Source: Halomonas elongata DSM 2581
GTDB taxonomy: Bacteria; Pseudomonadota; Gammaproteobacteria; Pseudomonadales; Halomonadaceae
NCBI RefSeq assembly: GCF_000196875.2
Contig: NC_014532.2
Location: 2,790,001 to 2,854,000 of the forward strand
Length of the DNA stretch: 64,000 nt
Direction: 5' to 3'
Both the position numbers and the translations under genes were made by a program. Below the pieces are notes generated by a model. The model ran no database searches, had not been told where the DNA came from, and saw only the letters and a program-made list of their open reading frames with translations. The first letter of the stretch is position 1, and each line of letters begins with the position of its first letter. Below, piece by piece: positions 13,526 through 23,188 of the stretch.

Positions 13526-14545
13526 CTACTGGGCGAAGACGCGCGTGAAGTTGGCCAGTTCCTTGAGTTTCTCCAGGGGCAACTTGGAAGCCTGGGCATC
13601 CTGGGCCATGGCCACCCCTTCCTTGAGGGTATCGGACACGCCGGCGGCATAGAGCGCCGCGCCGGCATTCAGTGCAACGATATCCGCCGCCGGGCCATCG
13701 CCCACCAGGGCCTTCTCGACCAGGCGCAGGCTGTCCTCGGCCGTCTGCACCTTAAGCGCTTCCAGCGACTGGCGCTCGATGCCGAAGTCCTCGGGGGCGA
13801 TAGTGTACTCTTTGATCTCGCCGTCCTTGAGCTCGGCGATCCGCGTCGGCGCGGCCAGCGAGATCTCGTCCAGCCCGTCCTCGGCCCACGCCACCAGCAC
13901 GTGCTCACTGCCCAGGCGTCGCATGACGTCCGCCATCAGCGGCACCAGCTCGGCTGAATACACGCCCAGCAACTGATTGGGCGCTCCGGCCGGGTTGGTC
14001 AGCGGCCCGAGGATATTGAACAGGGTGCGCACCCCCATCTCGCGACGCGGCCCCACGGCATGGCGCATGGCCGGATGGTGATTGGGCGCGAACATGAAGC
14101 CGACACCGACCTCTTCGATGCAGCGCCCCACCTGGACGGGATCCAGATCCAGCCCGATGCCCGCCACGGAGAACAGATCGGCACTGCCCGAGGATGAGGA
14201 AACGCCCCGATTGCCGTGCTTGGCGACATGGGCACCGCCGGCGGCAGCCACGAAGCTGGAGGCGGTGGAAACGTTGAACAGGTTGGCGCCATCGCCGCCG
14301 GTACCGACGATGTCCACCACGTTCTCGACGTTCAGCGTCACCGGCTTCATCAGCTCGCGCATCACCTGAGCGGCGGCGCTGATCTCTTCGGCGGACTCGC
14401 CCTTCATCGCCATGCCCATCAGGAAGGCGGCGACCTGAGCGTCCGAAGCCTCACCGGTCATGATCGCCATCATCACCCGATGGGTCGCGTCATAGCTCAG
14501 ATCTTCCCGGCGCATCACCGCGCCGATGGCATCTCGCATCTGCAT
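13526..14545 (-). CDS. trpD: Anthranilate phosphoribosyltransferase
   Basis: Joins anthranilate and PRPP to give phosphoribosylanthranilate. It has 339 residues. [14 protein letters not shown] is the PRPP/Mg site and [16 protein letters not shown] the adjoining loop; both are intact. It lies between trpG (about 210 bp upstream) and trpC in the pseudomonad-type trpGDC order. Confidence 0.96.
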   Translation of the reverse strand: MQMRDAIGAVMRREDLSYDATHRVMMAIMTGEASDAQVAAFLMGMAMKGESAEEISAAAQVMRELMKPVTLNVENVVDIVGTGGDGANLFNVSTASSFVAAAGGAHVAKHGNRGVSSSSGSADLFSVAGIGLDLDPVQVGRCIEEVGVGFMFAPNHHPAMRHAVGPRREMGVRTLFNILGPLTNPAGAPNQLLGVYSAELVPLMADVMRRLGSEHVLVAWAEDGLDEISLAAPTRIAELKDGEIKEYTIAPEDFGIERQSLEALKVQTAEDSLRLVEKALVGDGPAADIVALNAGAALYAAGVSDTLKEGVAMAQDAQASKLPLEKLKELANFTRVFAQ

Positions 14546-14755
14546 GGCAGGTTCTCCTTGCCTTTCCTTGATCCGACGTATCTCGGAGGATAGTCAGATT
14601 GGTCGCTCCCCAGAGAAAGCGCTGATTCATGTCGTGAGCGATGAGAGGCTGGTCGCCGCCGGAACGCAAAAGCCGCAGTTTACATACCAGAAAATGAGGA
14701 CATTGAGTACCGCCGGCGGCCAGGATCTCAAGCGCAACAATAAATCGGTGTTTTC

Positions 14756-15346
14756 CTAACCGCGCTCGAGAAAATTCATCAACAACTCATGGCCCTGGCG
14801 GGTCAGGATCGATTCGGGATGAAACTGCACGCCTTCGATGTCCAGCTCGCGATGGCGCAGCCCCATGATCAGCCCCGGCGTGACGTCGTCTTCATCGGTC
14901 CAGGCCGTCACTTCCAGGCAATCCGGCAGGCCGTCGCGCCCCACCACCAGGGAGTGGTAACGCGTGACCTCCAGGGGATTCTCGAGTCCGGCGAACACGC
15001 CGCGGCCATCGTGGCGAATGCGCGATGTCTTGCCATGCATGACCTGGGGCGCCCGCTGCACCTCGCCACCATACACCTGGCCAATGGCCTGGTGGCCAAG
15101 GCAGATGCCGAGGATCGGCAGCCGGCCGGCGAAGTGGCGCACGGCCTCCATGGAGATTCCCGCCTCGTTGGGCGTGCAGGGACCGGGCGAGATCACCAGA
15201 TGGCTGGGCGCCAGCGCCTCGATCTCCGCCACGCTGATGGCATCGTTGCGATGGGTGACCACCTCCGCCCCCAGCTCACCGAGGTACTGGACGATGTTGA
15301 AGGTGAAGCTGTCGTAGTTATCGATCATCACGATCATGTCGGGCAT
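14756..15346 (-). CDS. trpG: Anthranilate synthase component II (glutamine amidotransferase)
   Basis: Supplies ammonia from glutamine to TrpE. It has 196 residues. The class I amidotransferase triad is seen as Cys82 in [10 protein letters not shown] and His/Glu in [15 protein letters not shown] at the start is typical. AGGAG precedes ATG 15346 closely, and an internal ATG three codons later is an alternative start. A terminator-like hairpin (15441-15469) lies about 95 nt upstream, so trpG probably has its own promoter in the short stretch after it. Confidence 0.95.
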   Translation of the reverse strand: MPDMIVMIDNYDSFTFNIVQYLGELGAEVVTHRNDAISVAEIEALAPSHLVISPGPCTPNEAGISMEAVRHFAGRLPILGICLGHQAIGQVYGGEVQRAPQVMHGKTSRIRHDGRGVFAGLENPLEVTRYHSLVVGRDGLPDCLEVTAWTDEDDVTPGLIMGLRHRELDIEGVQFHPESILTRQGHELLMNFLERG

Positions 15347-16196
15347 AAGCTCCTGATTCTAATAAGCCATTCGGCTCGATCACTGGGATCTTACTCACAT
15401 TCTTACCCATATGCCCGAATCATCCTTTCCGCGAGCCGACAGATACAAAAATGCCGCCTCGCGGGCGGCACTGATGTTCAGACACGCGAAAGCCGCCCCT
15501 TCAATCGTAGAGGCGCCACTGCTTTGAGCTTGCTGTAGTGGATATAGTCATGGCGATATACTGTGGCGCTGGACAGGTGCTGTCAAGACGATCTGCCTCG
15601 ATGGCAGCTATCCACTTCCCGCCCTCTGTCTCACGAGTCGCCAACTGTTTCACGCTAACGCCGGGTGGTATCGGGCCCTTTCTCTCCCCCAACCACACCC
15701 GAGCCCAAGAGCAAAATTGTGAAGCCATACATCGACGGCTCGATACCACGCCCTTTAGCAGTCCATCGATGCACTCGCAGGCACCGCCCCCAGGCATAGG
15801 CACTCTGGTGCCTTGATCACTCAGGACCAGCAGGGCAACACAGGACCCAGAGCAGCGATGACCTTGTCATTATGAGCCGGCCGGGCCGCACATTTCGTTC
15901 CGAGACGTTGACAGTCAACCTTCAAACACCGATGAAAACATGAACTTTTTTGGCCATTACAGCGACCCAAGCCTTCGATAGGCTACTGGCCAATGGGAAT
16001 GAATGCATCCAAGGTGATGAGATGAGGGGTGTTCGGCACCCCTCCATCTTCTGGCACATCGATCGTCTGTTTTTTCGGCAACAACACACCCATTTCCTGA
16101 GCTTTTCCTCGACATTGAGGCTGGTGATGCGCATAGCTCGAATAGGCTCTGAATAGCGTAATAAAACGAAGAACTACATTAGGGGCGGGGGAGATA
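15347..16196. other. Gene-poor part of the trpE-trpG islet
   Basis: This 850-bp stretch upstream of trpG has no recognisable gene. By eye it is less G+C-rich than its neighbours. It holds the proximal copy of the 46-bp repeat. A minus-strand frame (15501-15803, 100 codons) ends just before that repeat but resembles nothing I know. A second minus-strand frame ends at 15983, and a dyad GTTGACAGTCAAC lies at 15907-15919. It may be eroded mobile DNA. Confidence 0.5.
15441..15486 (-). repeat. 46-bp direct repeat, copy 1, containing a terminator-like hairpin
   Basis: It matches 17030-17075 at 45 of 46 positions in the same orientation. Read on the minus strand, GCCGCC and GGCGGC form a hairpin (15453-15469) followed by ATTTTTGT, the layout of an intrinsic terminator. 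Here it lies upstream of trpG and would block transcripts coming from trpE or the islet. Confidence 0.85.
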
Positions 16197-16484
16197 ATGT
16201 CAATCGCAAATGATCTTTTTGAGCAACTTCTAGCAGATAATTGGCAGGAAGTCATGCCAGGCGGGGAGAGAGGTCCTAACACGAAGACCCCCATGACCAT
16301 TGAAGTGGCATTACTACGAGAGCTCAGGTCATTACGACTACATGGCAAGCTCATTCTGGATAAATATGTGATTACGTGGCCAACAGATGCCTCCGATCAA
16401 CGCAATCTTTCATCCTTTCTCGAAACGGGGCCGCAGGGGGTGATTCGCCGCGTCGCATGGCGAAGACACATCAAATACTACTAA
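16197..16484 (+). CDS. Hypothetical 95-residue protein in trpE-trpG islet
   Basis: A small frame starting at ATG 16197 behind a clear GGGGGAG ribosome-binding site, ending TAA at 16482-16484. The product has no signal peptide or membrane segment; it is mixed acidic/basic, with a leucine-rich middle (ALLRELRSLRLHG) and a basic end. Codon use is less G+C-biased than in neighbouring genes, consistent with acquired DNA. I do not recognise the family. It is the only frame on the islet with a convincing start signal, and it could still be spurious. Confidence 0.4.
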   Translation: MSIANDLFEQLLADNWQEVMPGGERGPNTKTPMTIEVALLRELRSLRLHGKLILDKYVITWPTDASDQRNLSSFLETGPQGVIRRVAWRRHIKYY

Positions 16485-17115
16485 AGTCATTGACGAGACT
16501 GCGAATCGGTCATCACAAGGCTCTCATGACATGTCGTCTTGGCGGCAGACCTGGCCCGGCCATATGACGCAGGCATCACACTCCGAGCATCGCATCCCCC
16601 ATGTGAGCCACTCAGGATGCCTGAACCGTCGTGTACAAAATTTCGACACTCCGAACTTCGGGCATTTCTGCGTATCCAGACCTCATGAATATCGTTTCCG
16701 CTCCCGAAGCGACCCTCCCTCCCAGATCTTCTGATCCTTTCAACAGCGGGCTCCAGCTATAGTCGGGGATATCACCAACGAGCGCGTAGTGGATTTGGCC
16801 AGCTATCGGTCTCAGGTGAACCAGCTGAACACTTCACAATGACCAGGCTGTGAGACTGGACAGTTCGGGACGTTCGGTCTTCTCAGGCAATTTCCGTCGC
16901 CAGCTGTACCGCCACTGTCTGCATACGACGAGCTTCACCCGCCCTCCATCTTCCGCGCCCGCGTTACCCAAGATCGAAAAGAAACGCTTCAGGGCAGGCG
17001 GTCGATGTCACATCTCCCCCTGAAGCGATAGATACAAAAATGCCGCCTCGCAGGCGGCACTGATGTTCAGACACGTGCAATTAGAGGTCTGTAGTGGAGA
17101 TAGCAGTCAAGGCGC
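16485..17115. other. Distal part of the trpE-trpG islet, no gene seen
   Basis: This 631-bp stretch contains no frame with a plausible start and coding character. It ends with copy 2 of the 46-bp repeat just downstream of trpE. Relatively A+T-rich patches such as GTACAAAATTTCGACAC (16630-16646) contrast with the host genes. Confidence 0.45.
17030..17075 (-). terminator. trpE terminator and 46-bp direct repeat, copy 2
   Basis: On the minus strand, 40 nt after trpE, GCCGCCT and AGGCGGC (17042-17058, loop of three) are followed by ATTTTTGTATC, a standard intrinsic terminator for trpE. The whole block is repeated at 15441-15486 with one mismatch, 1,589 bp away. Confidence 0.8.
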
Positions 17116-18606
17116 TCACGAGAGGTTGTCCAGGCCGCGCTCGGCCATGGCCACGGCGCGGAACAAGGCACGACGCTTATTGATGGTTTCCTGCCATTCG
17201 TCATCGGGGTCGGAGTCGGCAACGATGCCGCCGCCGGCCTGGACGTGCAGTTCGCCATCCTTGATCACTGCGGTGCGGATGGCGATGGCGGTATCCATGT
17301 TGCCATGCCAGGAGAGATAGCCCACCGCGCCGGAATAGATGCCGCGCTTGACCGGCTCCAGCTCGTCGATGATCTCCATGGCACGCACCTTGGAGGCCCC
17401 GGACAGGGTTCCCGCCGGGAAGGTGGCACGCAGGGCGTCCATGGCCGTCATGCCTGGCCGCAGGCGGCCGGTGACCTGGGAGACGATGTGCATGACATGG
17501 GAGTAGCGCTCGATGGCCATGTTGTCGGTGACCGTTACCGACCCTGGCTCGCAGATGCGCCCCACGTCGTTGCGGCCGAGGTCGATCAGCATGACGTGCT
17601 CGGCGATCTCCTTGGGGTCGTTCAGCAGGTCGGCCTCCAGGGCCCTGTCCTGCTCCTCGGTGGCGCCGCGCGGCCGGGTGCCGGCGATGGGCCGCACCGT
17701 GACCTCGCCTTCCTCGAGTCGCGTCAGGATCTCCGGCGACGAACCGACCACATGATGGTCGCCGAGGTTGAGGAAGAACATGTAGGGCGACGGATTGAGA
17801 CTGCGCAGGGCGCGGTAGAGATCCAGGGGCGGCGCCTGATAGGGAATGGACATGCGCTGCGACGGCACGCACTGCATCACGTCGCCGGCTTTCACATATT
17901 CCTTGATGCGCTCCACCGCCGCCTTGTAGCCCGCCTCGCTGAAGCTGGCGTGGAAGTCGTCCTCCGAGATGTCATGACGGCCGGTACCGGGGCTGCGGCC
18001 CTCCAGCACCACGCCACGCAGCCGCTCCTCCAGCGCCTCGAGCCGCTCGACCGCCCGGGCATGGGCGTTCGGCTCGGCGGGGTCGGCGTGAGTCCACAGT
18101 GTCAGGCGCCCCGAGAGGTTGTCGAAGACCACCAGATCGTCGCAGACCATCAGCAGGATATCCGGCACGCCGAGCGGGTCGGGCTTCTCCACGCCGCGCA
18201 GCCGCGGCTCGATGTAGCGGATGGTGTCGTAGCCGAAGTAGCCCACCAGGCCGCCGTCGAAACGCGGCGTATCATCCAGTTGAGGCACCTTGAAGCGTGC
18301 CTGGAACTCCTCGATCCAGGTCAGCGGGTCCTCGACCTCGACGGCACCGCTACCCTGCCCATCGACGATGTGCTCGACGCTGAAGCCGCGCACCTCGATG
18401 CGTTCGCGGCACGGCAGGCCGATGAACGAATAGCGCCCCCACTTCTCGCCGCCCTGGACGGACTCCATCAGGAAGGTCCAGGGCGCGTCGGCGAGCTTGA
18501 GATAGGTGGAGAGCGGCGTATCGAGATCCGCCAGGACCTCGCGGGTGACGGGGATGCGGTTATAGCCGGCGTCGGCCAGCTCTTGAAAACGTTCGGGGGT
18601 CATCAT
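17116..18606 (-). CDS. trpE: Anthranilate synthase component I
   Basis: Makes anthranilate from chorismate with ammonia delivered by TrpG; it commits chorismate to tryptophan. It has 496 residues. The N-terminal part contains FLMESVQGG, the equivalent of the LLES tryptophan feedback site. The C-terminal chorismate-binding domain shows [22 protein letters not shown] and GCLSG-type [10 protein letters not shown]. It starts at ATG 18604-18606. The 255-bp leader before it has no run of Trp codons, so a classical attenuator is not evident. It is separated from trpG by the islet. Confidence 0.96.
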   Translation of the reverse strand: MMTPERFQELADAGYNRIPVTREVLADLDTPLSTYLKLADAPWTFLMESVQGGEKWGRYSFIGLPCRERIEVRGFSVEHIVDGQGSGAVEVEDPLTWIEEFQARFKVPQLDDTPRFDGGLVGYFGYDTIRYIEPRLRGVEKPDPLGVPDILLMVCDDLVVFDNLSGRLTLWTHADPAEPNAHARAVERLEALEERLRGVVLEGRSPGTGRHDISEDDFHASFSEAGYKAAVERIKEYVKAGDVMQCVPSQRMSIPYQAPPLDLYRALRSLNPSPYMFFLNLGDHHVVGSSPEILTRLEEGEVTVRPIAGTRPRGATEEQDRALEADLLNDPKEIAEHVMLIDLGRNDVGRICEPGSVTVTDNMAIERYSHVMHIVSQVTGRLRPGMTAMDALRATFPAGTLSGASKVRAMEIIDELEPVKRGIYSGAVGYLSWHGNMDTAIAIRTAVIKDGELHVQAGGGIVADSDPDDEWQETINKRRALFRAVAMAERGLDNLS

Positions 18607-18861
18607 CTGCCCTGTGCCTCACGGTGGCGAAAAACTCGCGGTGAAGAGAAACGTGACGGGTCGAGTGACGGCAGAGCCGCCTCAGCGTGCGAGCGTCACC
18701 ATCGCCAAGCGCCCTTCAGCATGCAGGGCTCGAGAGATCTTGCGGCGTCACGGAGGGCAAAGGCATCCAGCGTCATGCGGGTGTCCATACGGGCAGGTAA
18801 TCCGGAAAACCCGGGGCATAATGGTTGGGCCCAAGGGCTCGTGGCAGGGGCCAGAATCACC

Positions 18862-19527
18862 CTAAACGAGTTCCTTCAGCGATTCAACCACGCCATCCGG
18901 CCCGCTGGCAGCCACCGGTTCACCGTGATTGTAACCGTAAGGTACCGCCAGGGTGCGAAAGCCTGCCGCCCGTCCGGCGGCGATATCGTGTCGCGAGTCG
19001 CCGACCATCAGACAGCTCGAGGGCGGCACCGCGAAGCGCTCGGCGGCATGGGTCAACGGCAGAGGATCGGGCTTGCGGCGCACCAGGCTGTCGCCGCCCA
19101 GGCAGAGCGAGAAATGCCCGCCCAGCTCGAAATGCTCGAGGATCGGCGCGATGAAGGCCTCGGGCTTGTTGGTCACCAGCACCAGAATCCTCCCCGTGCC
19201 GCGCAAGGCATCCAGCGCCTCGCGCACGCCGGGATAGAGCCGGGTGGCGCTGCAGGGCCGTTGTGCATAGTGCACCAGGAAACGGTCATGGGCCTGCCGG
19301 CAAAGTTCGGGATCGGCATCCCGCCCCTGGGTATCGCGCAGGGCCCGCTCGATCAGCACCATCGAGCCATTGCCGACCCAGTCCCGCACCTTCCGCTCTC
19401 CCGGTGCGGGCATTTCCAGATCACCCAGGGCGTCATCCACCGCTGCCGCCAGATCGGGTACGGAGTCCACCAGAGTTCCGTCGAGGTCGAAGGCGACGAG
19501 TCGAATCCCGTCGAGCAGTGGGTGCAT
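18862..19527 (-). CDS. gph: Phosphoglycolate phosphatase
   Basis: HAD-superfamily phosphatase that removes 2-phosphoglycolate, formed for example in DNA-damage repair. It has 221 residues. The DLDGTLVDS nucleophile motif lies near residue 15, followed by LVTNK and GDSRHDIAAGRAAG. I prefer the start MHPLLDG at 19527 because AAGGAG sits eight bases upstream. The in-frame ATG at 19545 lies on the ribosome-binding site itself. It precedes trpE, as gph does in Pseudomonas, and is divergent from ndh. Confidence 0.93.
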   Translation of the reverse strand: MHPLLDGIRLVAFDLDGTLVDSVPDLAAAVDDALGDLEMPAPGERKVRDWVGNGSMVLIERALRDTQGRDADPELCRQAHDRFLVHYAQRPCSATRLYPGVREALDALRGTGRILVLVTNKPEAFIAPILEHFELGGHFSLCLGGDSLVRRKPDPLPLTHAAERFAVPPSSCLMVGDSRHDIAAGRAAGFRTLAVPYGYNHGEPVAASGPDGVVESLKELV

Positions 19528-19628
19528 GCCAATGTCTCCTTTCATTCGGCTATATCCCGGATGGGGAATGGGCAGGACCCGTCCGGGCGCTTATGCTGGT
19601 ACTCCCATTTTCGCAGGAGCTTATCAAG

Positions 19629-20927
19629 ATGAGCATACCAAGAATCGTGGTCGTCGGCGGTGGTGCCGGTGGTCTGGAGCTGGTGACCCGCCTGGGGCGC
19701 CGCCTGGGTCGTCGCGGACGCGCCGAGATCGTGCTGGTGGATCGCCACGCCACGCACATCTGGAAGCCCTTGTTGCATGAAGTGGCTACCGGCGTCCTGG
19801 ATTCCGGGCTGGACGAGATATCCTACCAGGGCCATGCCCGCGCCAACGGTTACCGCTTTCAGCGTGGCACTCTGGAGGGGCTGGATCGGGAAGCGCGCAC
19901 CCTCACCCTGGCCCCGATTCTCGATGACGACGGTCAGGAAGTGCTTCCGTCACGTACCCTGCCCTACGACGAGCTGGTCATGTCGGTGGGCAGCGTCAGC
20001 AACGACTTCGGCACGCCGGGCGTCAGCGAACACTGCCACTTCCTCGACAGTCCCGGCCAGGCCGAGGCATTCCGCAAGGACATGCTCAATGTATTCTTGC
20101 GCTACAACGCCCCGCAGCAGGACACCCAGACCCGCATGGTGGTGGGCATCGTCGGCGCCGGCGCCACCGGAGTGGAGCTTGCCGCCGAGCTCTACGACGC
20201 CTCCCAGATGCTGCACAGCTACGGCTTTACTCCCCTGGAGAGCGAACACCTCGAAGTCCACCTGATCGAGGCCGCACCGGGCATCCTGCCCGCCCTGCCA
20301 GACCGCATCAGCCAGGCAGTGCACACCGAGCTCGAGCGCCTGGGCGTGCAGGTCCATGTGTCGACCCGCGTGACCCGGGTCGAGCCCTCGGCCATCATCA
20401 CCGCCGACGATCAGCGTATCGAGACGGACCTGAGCGTCTGGGCTGCCGGCATCAAGGCACCCGCCTTCCTGTCCGAGTTGGGGCTCTCCACCGAGCGCAA
20501 CCACCGCATCAAGGTCGAATCGACGCTGCAGAGCATCGACGATCCGCACATCTTCGCCTTCGGCGATTGCGCAAGTTGCCCCCAGGAGGATGGTTCCCAG
20601 GTGCCGCCGCGCGCCCAGGCCGCCCACCAGCAGGCCAACCGGCTGTACAAGAACCTGCTCGCCCGACTCGACGGCAAGCCGCTCAAGCCCTTCGTGTTCC
20701 GTGATCGCGGTTCGCTGATCTCGCTGGCACACTTCGACGCCGTCGGCAGCCTGATGCGCGGCGCCTCAGCGCGCAGCCTGTTCATCGAGGGCCACCTGGC
20801 GAAGTTCTTCTATGCCTCGCTGTACCGGATGCACCAGCGCGCCATCCACGGCTCCCTGAAGACCGGGCTGATGGTCGTGGTGGACGGCCTCAACCGCTTC
20901 TTGAAGCCGCGCATGAAACTCCACTGA
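19629..20927 (+). CDS. ndh: Type II NADH dehydrogenase (NDH-2)
   Basis: Non-proton-pumping NADH:quinone oxidoreductase at the inner-membrane surface. It has 432 residues from ATG 19629 with AGGAG upstream. The FAD-binding GGGAGGLE lies near residues 9-16, the NADH-binding GAGATGVELAAEL near 175, and AFGDCA near 315 completes the FAD site. The C-terminal segment is amphipathic with aromatic and basic residues, as expected for membrane attachment. It is monocistronic, divergent from gph, and followed by a strong hairpin. Confidence 0.93.
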   Translation: MSIPRIVVVGGGAGGLELVTRLGRRLGRRGRAEIVLVDRHATHIWKPLLHEVATGVLDSGLDEISYQGHARANGYRFQRGTLEGLDREARTLTLAPILDDDGQEVLPSRTLPYDELVMSVGSVSNDFGTPGVSEHCHFLDSPGQAEAFRKDMLNVFLRYNAPQQDTQTRMVVGIVGAGATGVELAAELYDASQMLHSYGFTPLESEHLEVHLIEAAPGILPALPDRISQAVHTELERLGVQVHVSTRVTRVEPSAIITADDQRIETDLSVWAAGIKAPAFLSELGLSTERNHRIKVESTLQSIDDPHIFAFGDCASCPQEDGSQVPPRAQAAHQQANRLYKNLLARLDGKPLKPFVFRDRGSLISLAHFDAVGSLMRGASARSLFIEGHLAKFFYASLYRMHQRAIHGSLKTGLMVVVDGLNRFLKPRMKLH

Positions 20928-20949
20928 GCGCGACGCTCGGCATCATACG

Positions 20950-20980
20950 AAAAGGGCCGCCGGCATAGCCGGCGGCCCTT
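20950..20980. terminator. Bidirectional terminator between ndh and mscS
   Basis: An 11-bp perfect stem, GGGCCGCCGGC and GCCGGCGGCCC, around ATA. AAAA on the left flank reads as TTTT on the minus strand, so it suits the minus-strand genes and also ends ndh. Confidence 0.75.
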
Positions 20981-21059
20981 GTCATTGGGACCACGGTGGA
21001 AGGCGGCGGCCGGCGACAGGCCTTTGCGAGGGCGCTGTGAACCCTTCCCTGGGCACTAT

Positions 21060-21079
21060 ATCCGCCATCCTTGGCGGAT
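21060..21079. repeat. Small inverted repeat downstream of mscS
   Basis: Arms ATCCGCCA and TGGCGGAT around TCCT lie in the 209-bp gap between ndh and mscS. No T-run follows on either strand. It could contribute to mRNA 3'-end formation for mscS. Confidence 0.4.
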
Positions 21080-21136
21080 GACCCTCGCATCGCCCTGTCC
21101 CCGGCGCCGATTGGCACCGAGAGTCTGAAATGCTGC

Positions 21137-21982
21137 TTAGCCGATCACGTCGGTGCCGTTCTTGTTTTCCCCGTGGTGATAGACATGCACGTCGCGCTGG
21201 GGAAAGGGAATATTGATGCCTTCGCGATCGAAGCGGCGCTTGATCTCCTCGGTCATCTCCCAGTAGACATCCCAGTAGTCGGCGGCCTTGACCCAGGGAC
21301 GCACGATCCAGTTGACGCTGGAATCCCCCAGCGAGCCGATACGAATGTTCGGCGCCGGGTCGGCCAGGACCCGTGCATCGTCGGCGACCACGCCTTCCAG
21401 CACGCGCCGCACGGTATCGATGTCGTCGCCATAACCGACCCCGACGACCAGATCCACGCGCCGGGTGGCATGCGCCGAATAGTTGGTGATGGCGTCCGAC
21501 AGCATCTGACCGTTGGGCACGATGATCTTGCGGTTGTCGGGCGTGCTGAGTTCGGTGGTGAAGATCTGCACCTCCTCGACGGTGCCGGATACTCCGCCGC
21601 CCTCAATATAGTCACCGACCCGGTAGGGCCGGAACAGCACCACCATGACGCCGGCGGCAAAGTTGGCGAGCGAGCCCTGCAGCGCCAGCCCGATCGCCAG
21701 GCCGGCGGCACCGAGTACCGCGATCAGCGAGGTGGTCTGGATACCGAGCTGACCGATCGCCGCCAGCACCACGGCGAACATCAGCAACACATAGAAGATG
21801 TTGCCCGCGAACGTCACGATCAACGGATCGGTCTTGGCCCGCTTCATGGCCTTGGTCACCAGGCGATGCAACAACTTGGCAACCCAGCGCCCGATCACGA
21901 AGATCGCGATGGCCGCCACCAGGTTGATCGCGAAGCTCGTTCCCTGCACCTGCAGGAACTCCACTGCCTGCTGCAATTCCAT
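21137..21982 (-). CDS. Small-conductance mechanosensitive channel MscS family
   Basis: Heptameric inner-membrane channel that opens on osmotic downshock to release solutes, relevant for a halophile. It has 281 residues, the length of E. coli MscS (286). There are three N-terminal membrane segments. The pore-lining TM3 is the Gly/Ala-rich AGLAIGLALQGSLANFAAGV, followed by FRPYRVGDYIE at the start of the beta domain and a C-terminal vestibule. AGGGAGG precedes the ATG. It lies after the GIY-YIG gene in a likely rpe-GIY-YIG-mscS unit. Confidence 0.93.
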   Translation of the reverse strand: MELQQAVEFLQVQGTSFAINLVAAIAIFVIGRWVAKLLHRLVTKAMKRAKTDPLIVTFAGNIFYVLLMFAVVLAAIGQLGIQTTSLIAVLGAAGLAIGLALQGSLANFAAGVMVVLFRPYRVGDYIEGGGVSGTVEEVQIFTTELSTPDNRKIIVPNGQMLSDAITNYSAHATRRVDLVVGVGYGDDIDTVRRVLEGVVADDARVLADPAPNIRIGSLGDSSVNWIVRPWVKAADYWDVYWEMTEEIKRRFDREGINIPFPQRDVHVYHHGENKNGTDVIG

Positions 21983-22038
21983 ATCGCCTCCCTTGCTTCT
22001 GCCTCAATGAAAGAATGGTTCCTGCGGATGGCATGTTC

Positions 22039-22353
22039 TCAGGCGTCCACGCGGCGCTCCGCCACCCAGCGCCGCTTGCCCTGTGCCGACATCCGCTTGA
22101 CGCCGGCTTCGAGTCGCAGCGCTTCGCCGCGATTCCCCACAACCTGCTGATATACCAGATGCAAGGGGCCCTTGCCACGCAGCGCCTTGGCGCCACGTCC
22201 CGTTCGATGCTCGGCGAGACGCCGCTCGACATCGGTGGTGATGCCGGTGTAGAGCGCGCCACTGGCCGTCTCGATCATGTAGAGATGCCACTGCCGAGAG
22301 GCTGCACTCTCCACACTCTCGGCATCCTCCACACTCCCGCTCTTCACGCTCAC
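22039..22353 (-). CDS. GIY-YIG nuclease-superfamily protein (YhbQ-like)
   Basis: A small single-domain protein of 104 residues. After about 20 non-conserved residues the GIY-YIG fold is seen: WHLYMIET, then [17 protein letters not shown], where LYM and YTG stand for GIY and YIG, the catalytic Arg in VERRLAEH, and a basic C-terminus. E. coli YhbQ is a homologue with reported DNA-cleaving activity; the role in the cell is unclear. The GTG start overlaps the rpe stop (GTGA), so translation is coupled to rpe. Confidence 0.85.
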   Translation of the reverse strand: MSVKSGSVEDAESVESAASRQWHLYMIETASGALYTGITTDVERRLAEHRTGRGAKALRGKGPLHLVYQQVVGNRGEALRLEAGVKRMSAQGKRRWVAERRVDA

Positions 22354-23048
22354 GCCTCGGCCAGTGCCCGACGGAAGTCCTCGATCACGCCATCATAACG
22401 ATGCGGATCCTCGGGATTGCGCGCCTTGAAGACCGCCGATCCGGCAACGAAGGTATCGGCGCCAGCCCGGGCGATCTCGGCGATGTTGTCGATCTTGACG
22501 CCGCCATCGATCTCCAGGCGGATATCACGCCCCGAGGCGTCGATGCGGCGGCGCGCCTCGCGCAGCTTGTCGAGGGTGCCGGGCAGGAACGACTGGCCGC
22601 CGAAGCCGGGATTGACGCTCATCAGCAGGATCATGTCGACCTTGTCCATCACATGATCCAGAAAGCTCAGGGGCGTGGCCGGATTGAACACCAGGCCCGA
22701 CTTGCAACCGCCATCGCGGATCAACTGCAGCGAGCGGTCGATATGTTCGGAAGCTTCCGGATGGAAGGTGACATAACTGGCGCCGGCATCGATGAAGTCA
22801 CCGATCAGACGATCCACCGGCTTGACCATGAGGTGCGCGTCGATCGGCGCGGTCACGCCATGGCGCCGCAGCGCTTCGCAGACCATCGGCCCGATGGTCA
22901 GGTTGGGCACGTAATGATTGTCCATCACGTCGAAGTGCACGATATCCGCCCCCGAGGCAAGCACATCATCTACCTCTTCGCCCAGTCGGGCGAAATCGGC
23001 GGAAAGAATCGAGGGGGCGATCAGGTAGTCAGGCTTCGTAGCGGTCAT
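22350..23048 (-). CDS. rpe: Ribulose-phosphate 3-epimerase
   Basis: Interconverts D-ribulose 5-phosphate and D-xylulose 5-phosphate in the pentose phosphate pathway. It has 232 residues from ATG 23046-23048 ([10 protein letters not shown]), with AGGGAG upstream; an earlier in-frame ATG at 23090 has no support. [38 protein letters not shown] and EIDGG give the metal and phosphate sites of the TIM barrel. In Pseudomonas rpe adjoins gph-trpE; here ndh, mscS and the GIY-YIG gene intervene. Confidence 0.95.
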   Translation of the reverse strand: MTATKPDYLIAPSILSADFARLGEEVDDVLASGADIVHFDVMDNHYVPNLTIGPMVCEALRRHGVTAPIDAHLMVKPVDRLIGDFIDAGASYVTFHPEASEHIDRSLQLIRDGGCKSGLVFNPATPLSFLDHVMDKVDMILLMSVNPGFGGQSFLPGTLDKLREARRRIDASGRDIRLEIDGGVKIDNIAEIARAGADTFVAGSAVFKARNPEDPHRYDGVIEDFRRALAEA

Positions 23049-23188
23049 GGGGCTCCCTGGCAGACGATCAAATGTCACGATGGCGCCCATTCTAGCAGGA
23101 TCGGCGATACAACTCGTGACTTGCAGGATCGTCGCACACCATCAATAGTGAATTGCCGTCATACACAACAACGCGACAAGGAACCGTC

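Noticed and set aside
15501..15803. Minus-strand 100-codon frame in the trpE-trpG islet as a gene
   Set aside because: No clear ribosome-binding site, Cys/Ser-rich start and no recognised family. It could be a decayed fragment, so it is described only within the islet entry.
18607..18861. trp attenuator with leader peptide before trpE
   Set aside because: No short frame with adjacent Trp codons and no paired terminator/antiterminator hairpins were seen in the 255-bp leader.
17245..19632. Very long plus-strand open frame (795 codons) opposite trpE and gph
   Set aside because: It is antisense to two genes with intact catalytic motifs, has no homology-like motifs, and is His/Arg/Gln-rich as expected from complement frames in high-G+C DNA. 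The same holds for long frames opposite mutL (1921-3465), nnr (6680-8296), phaC (37204-38916) and garD (56781-58436).
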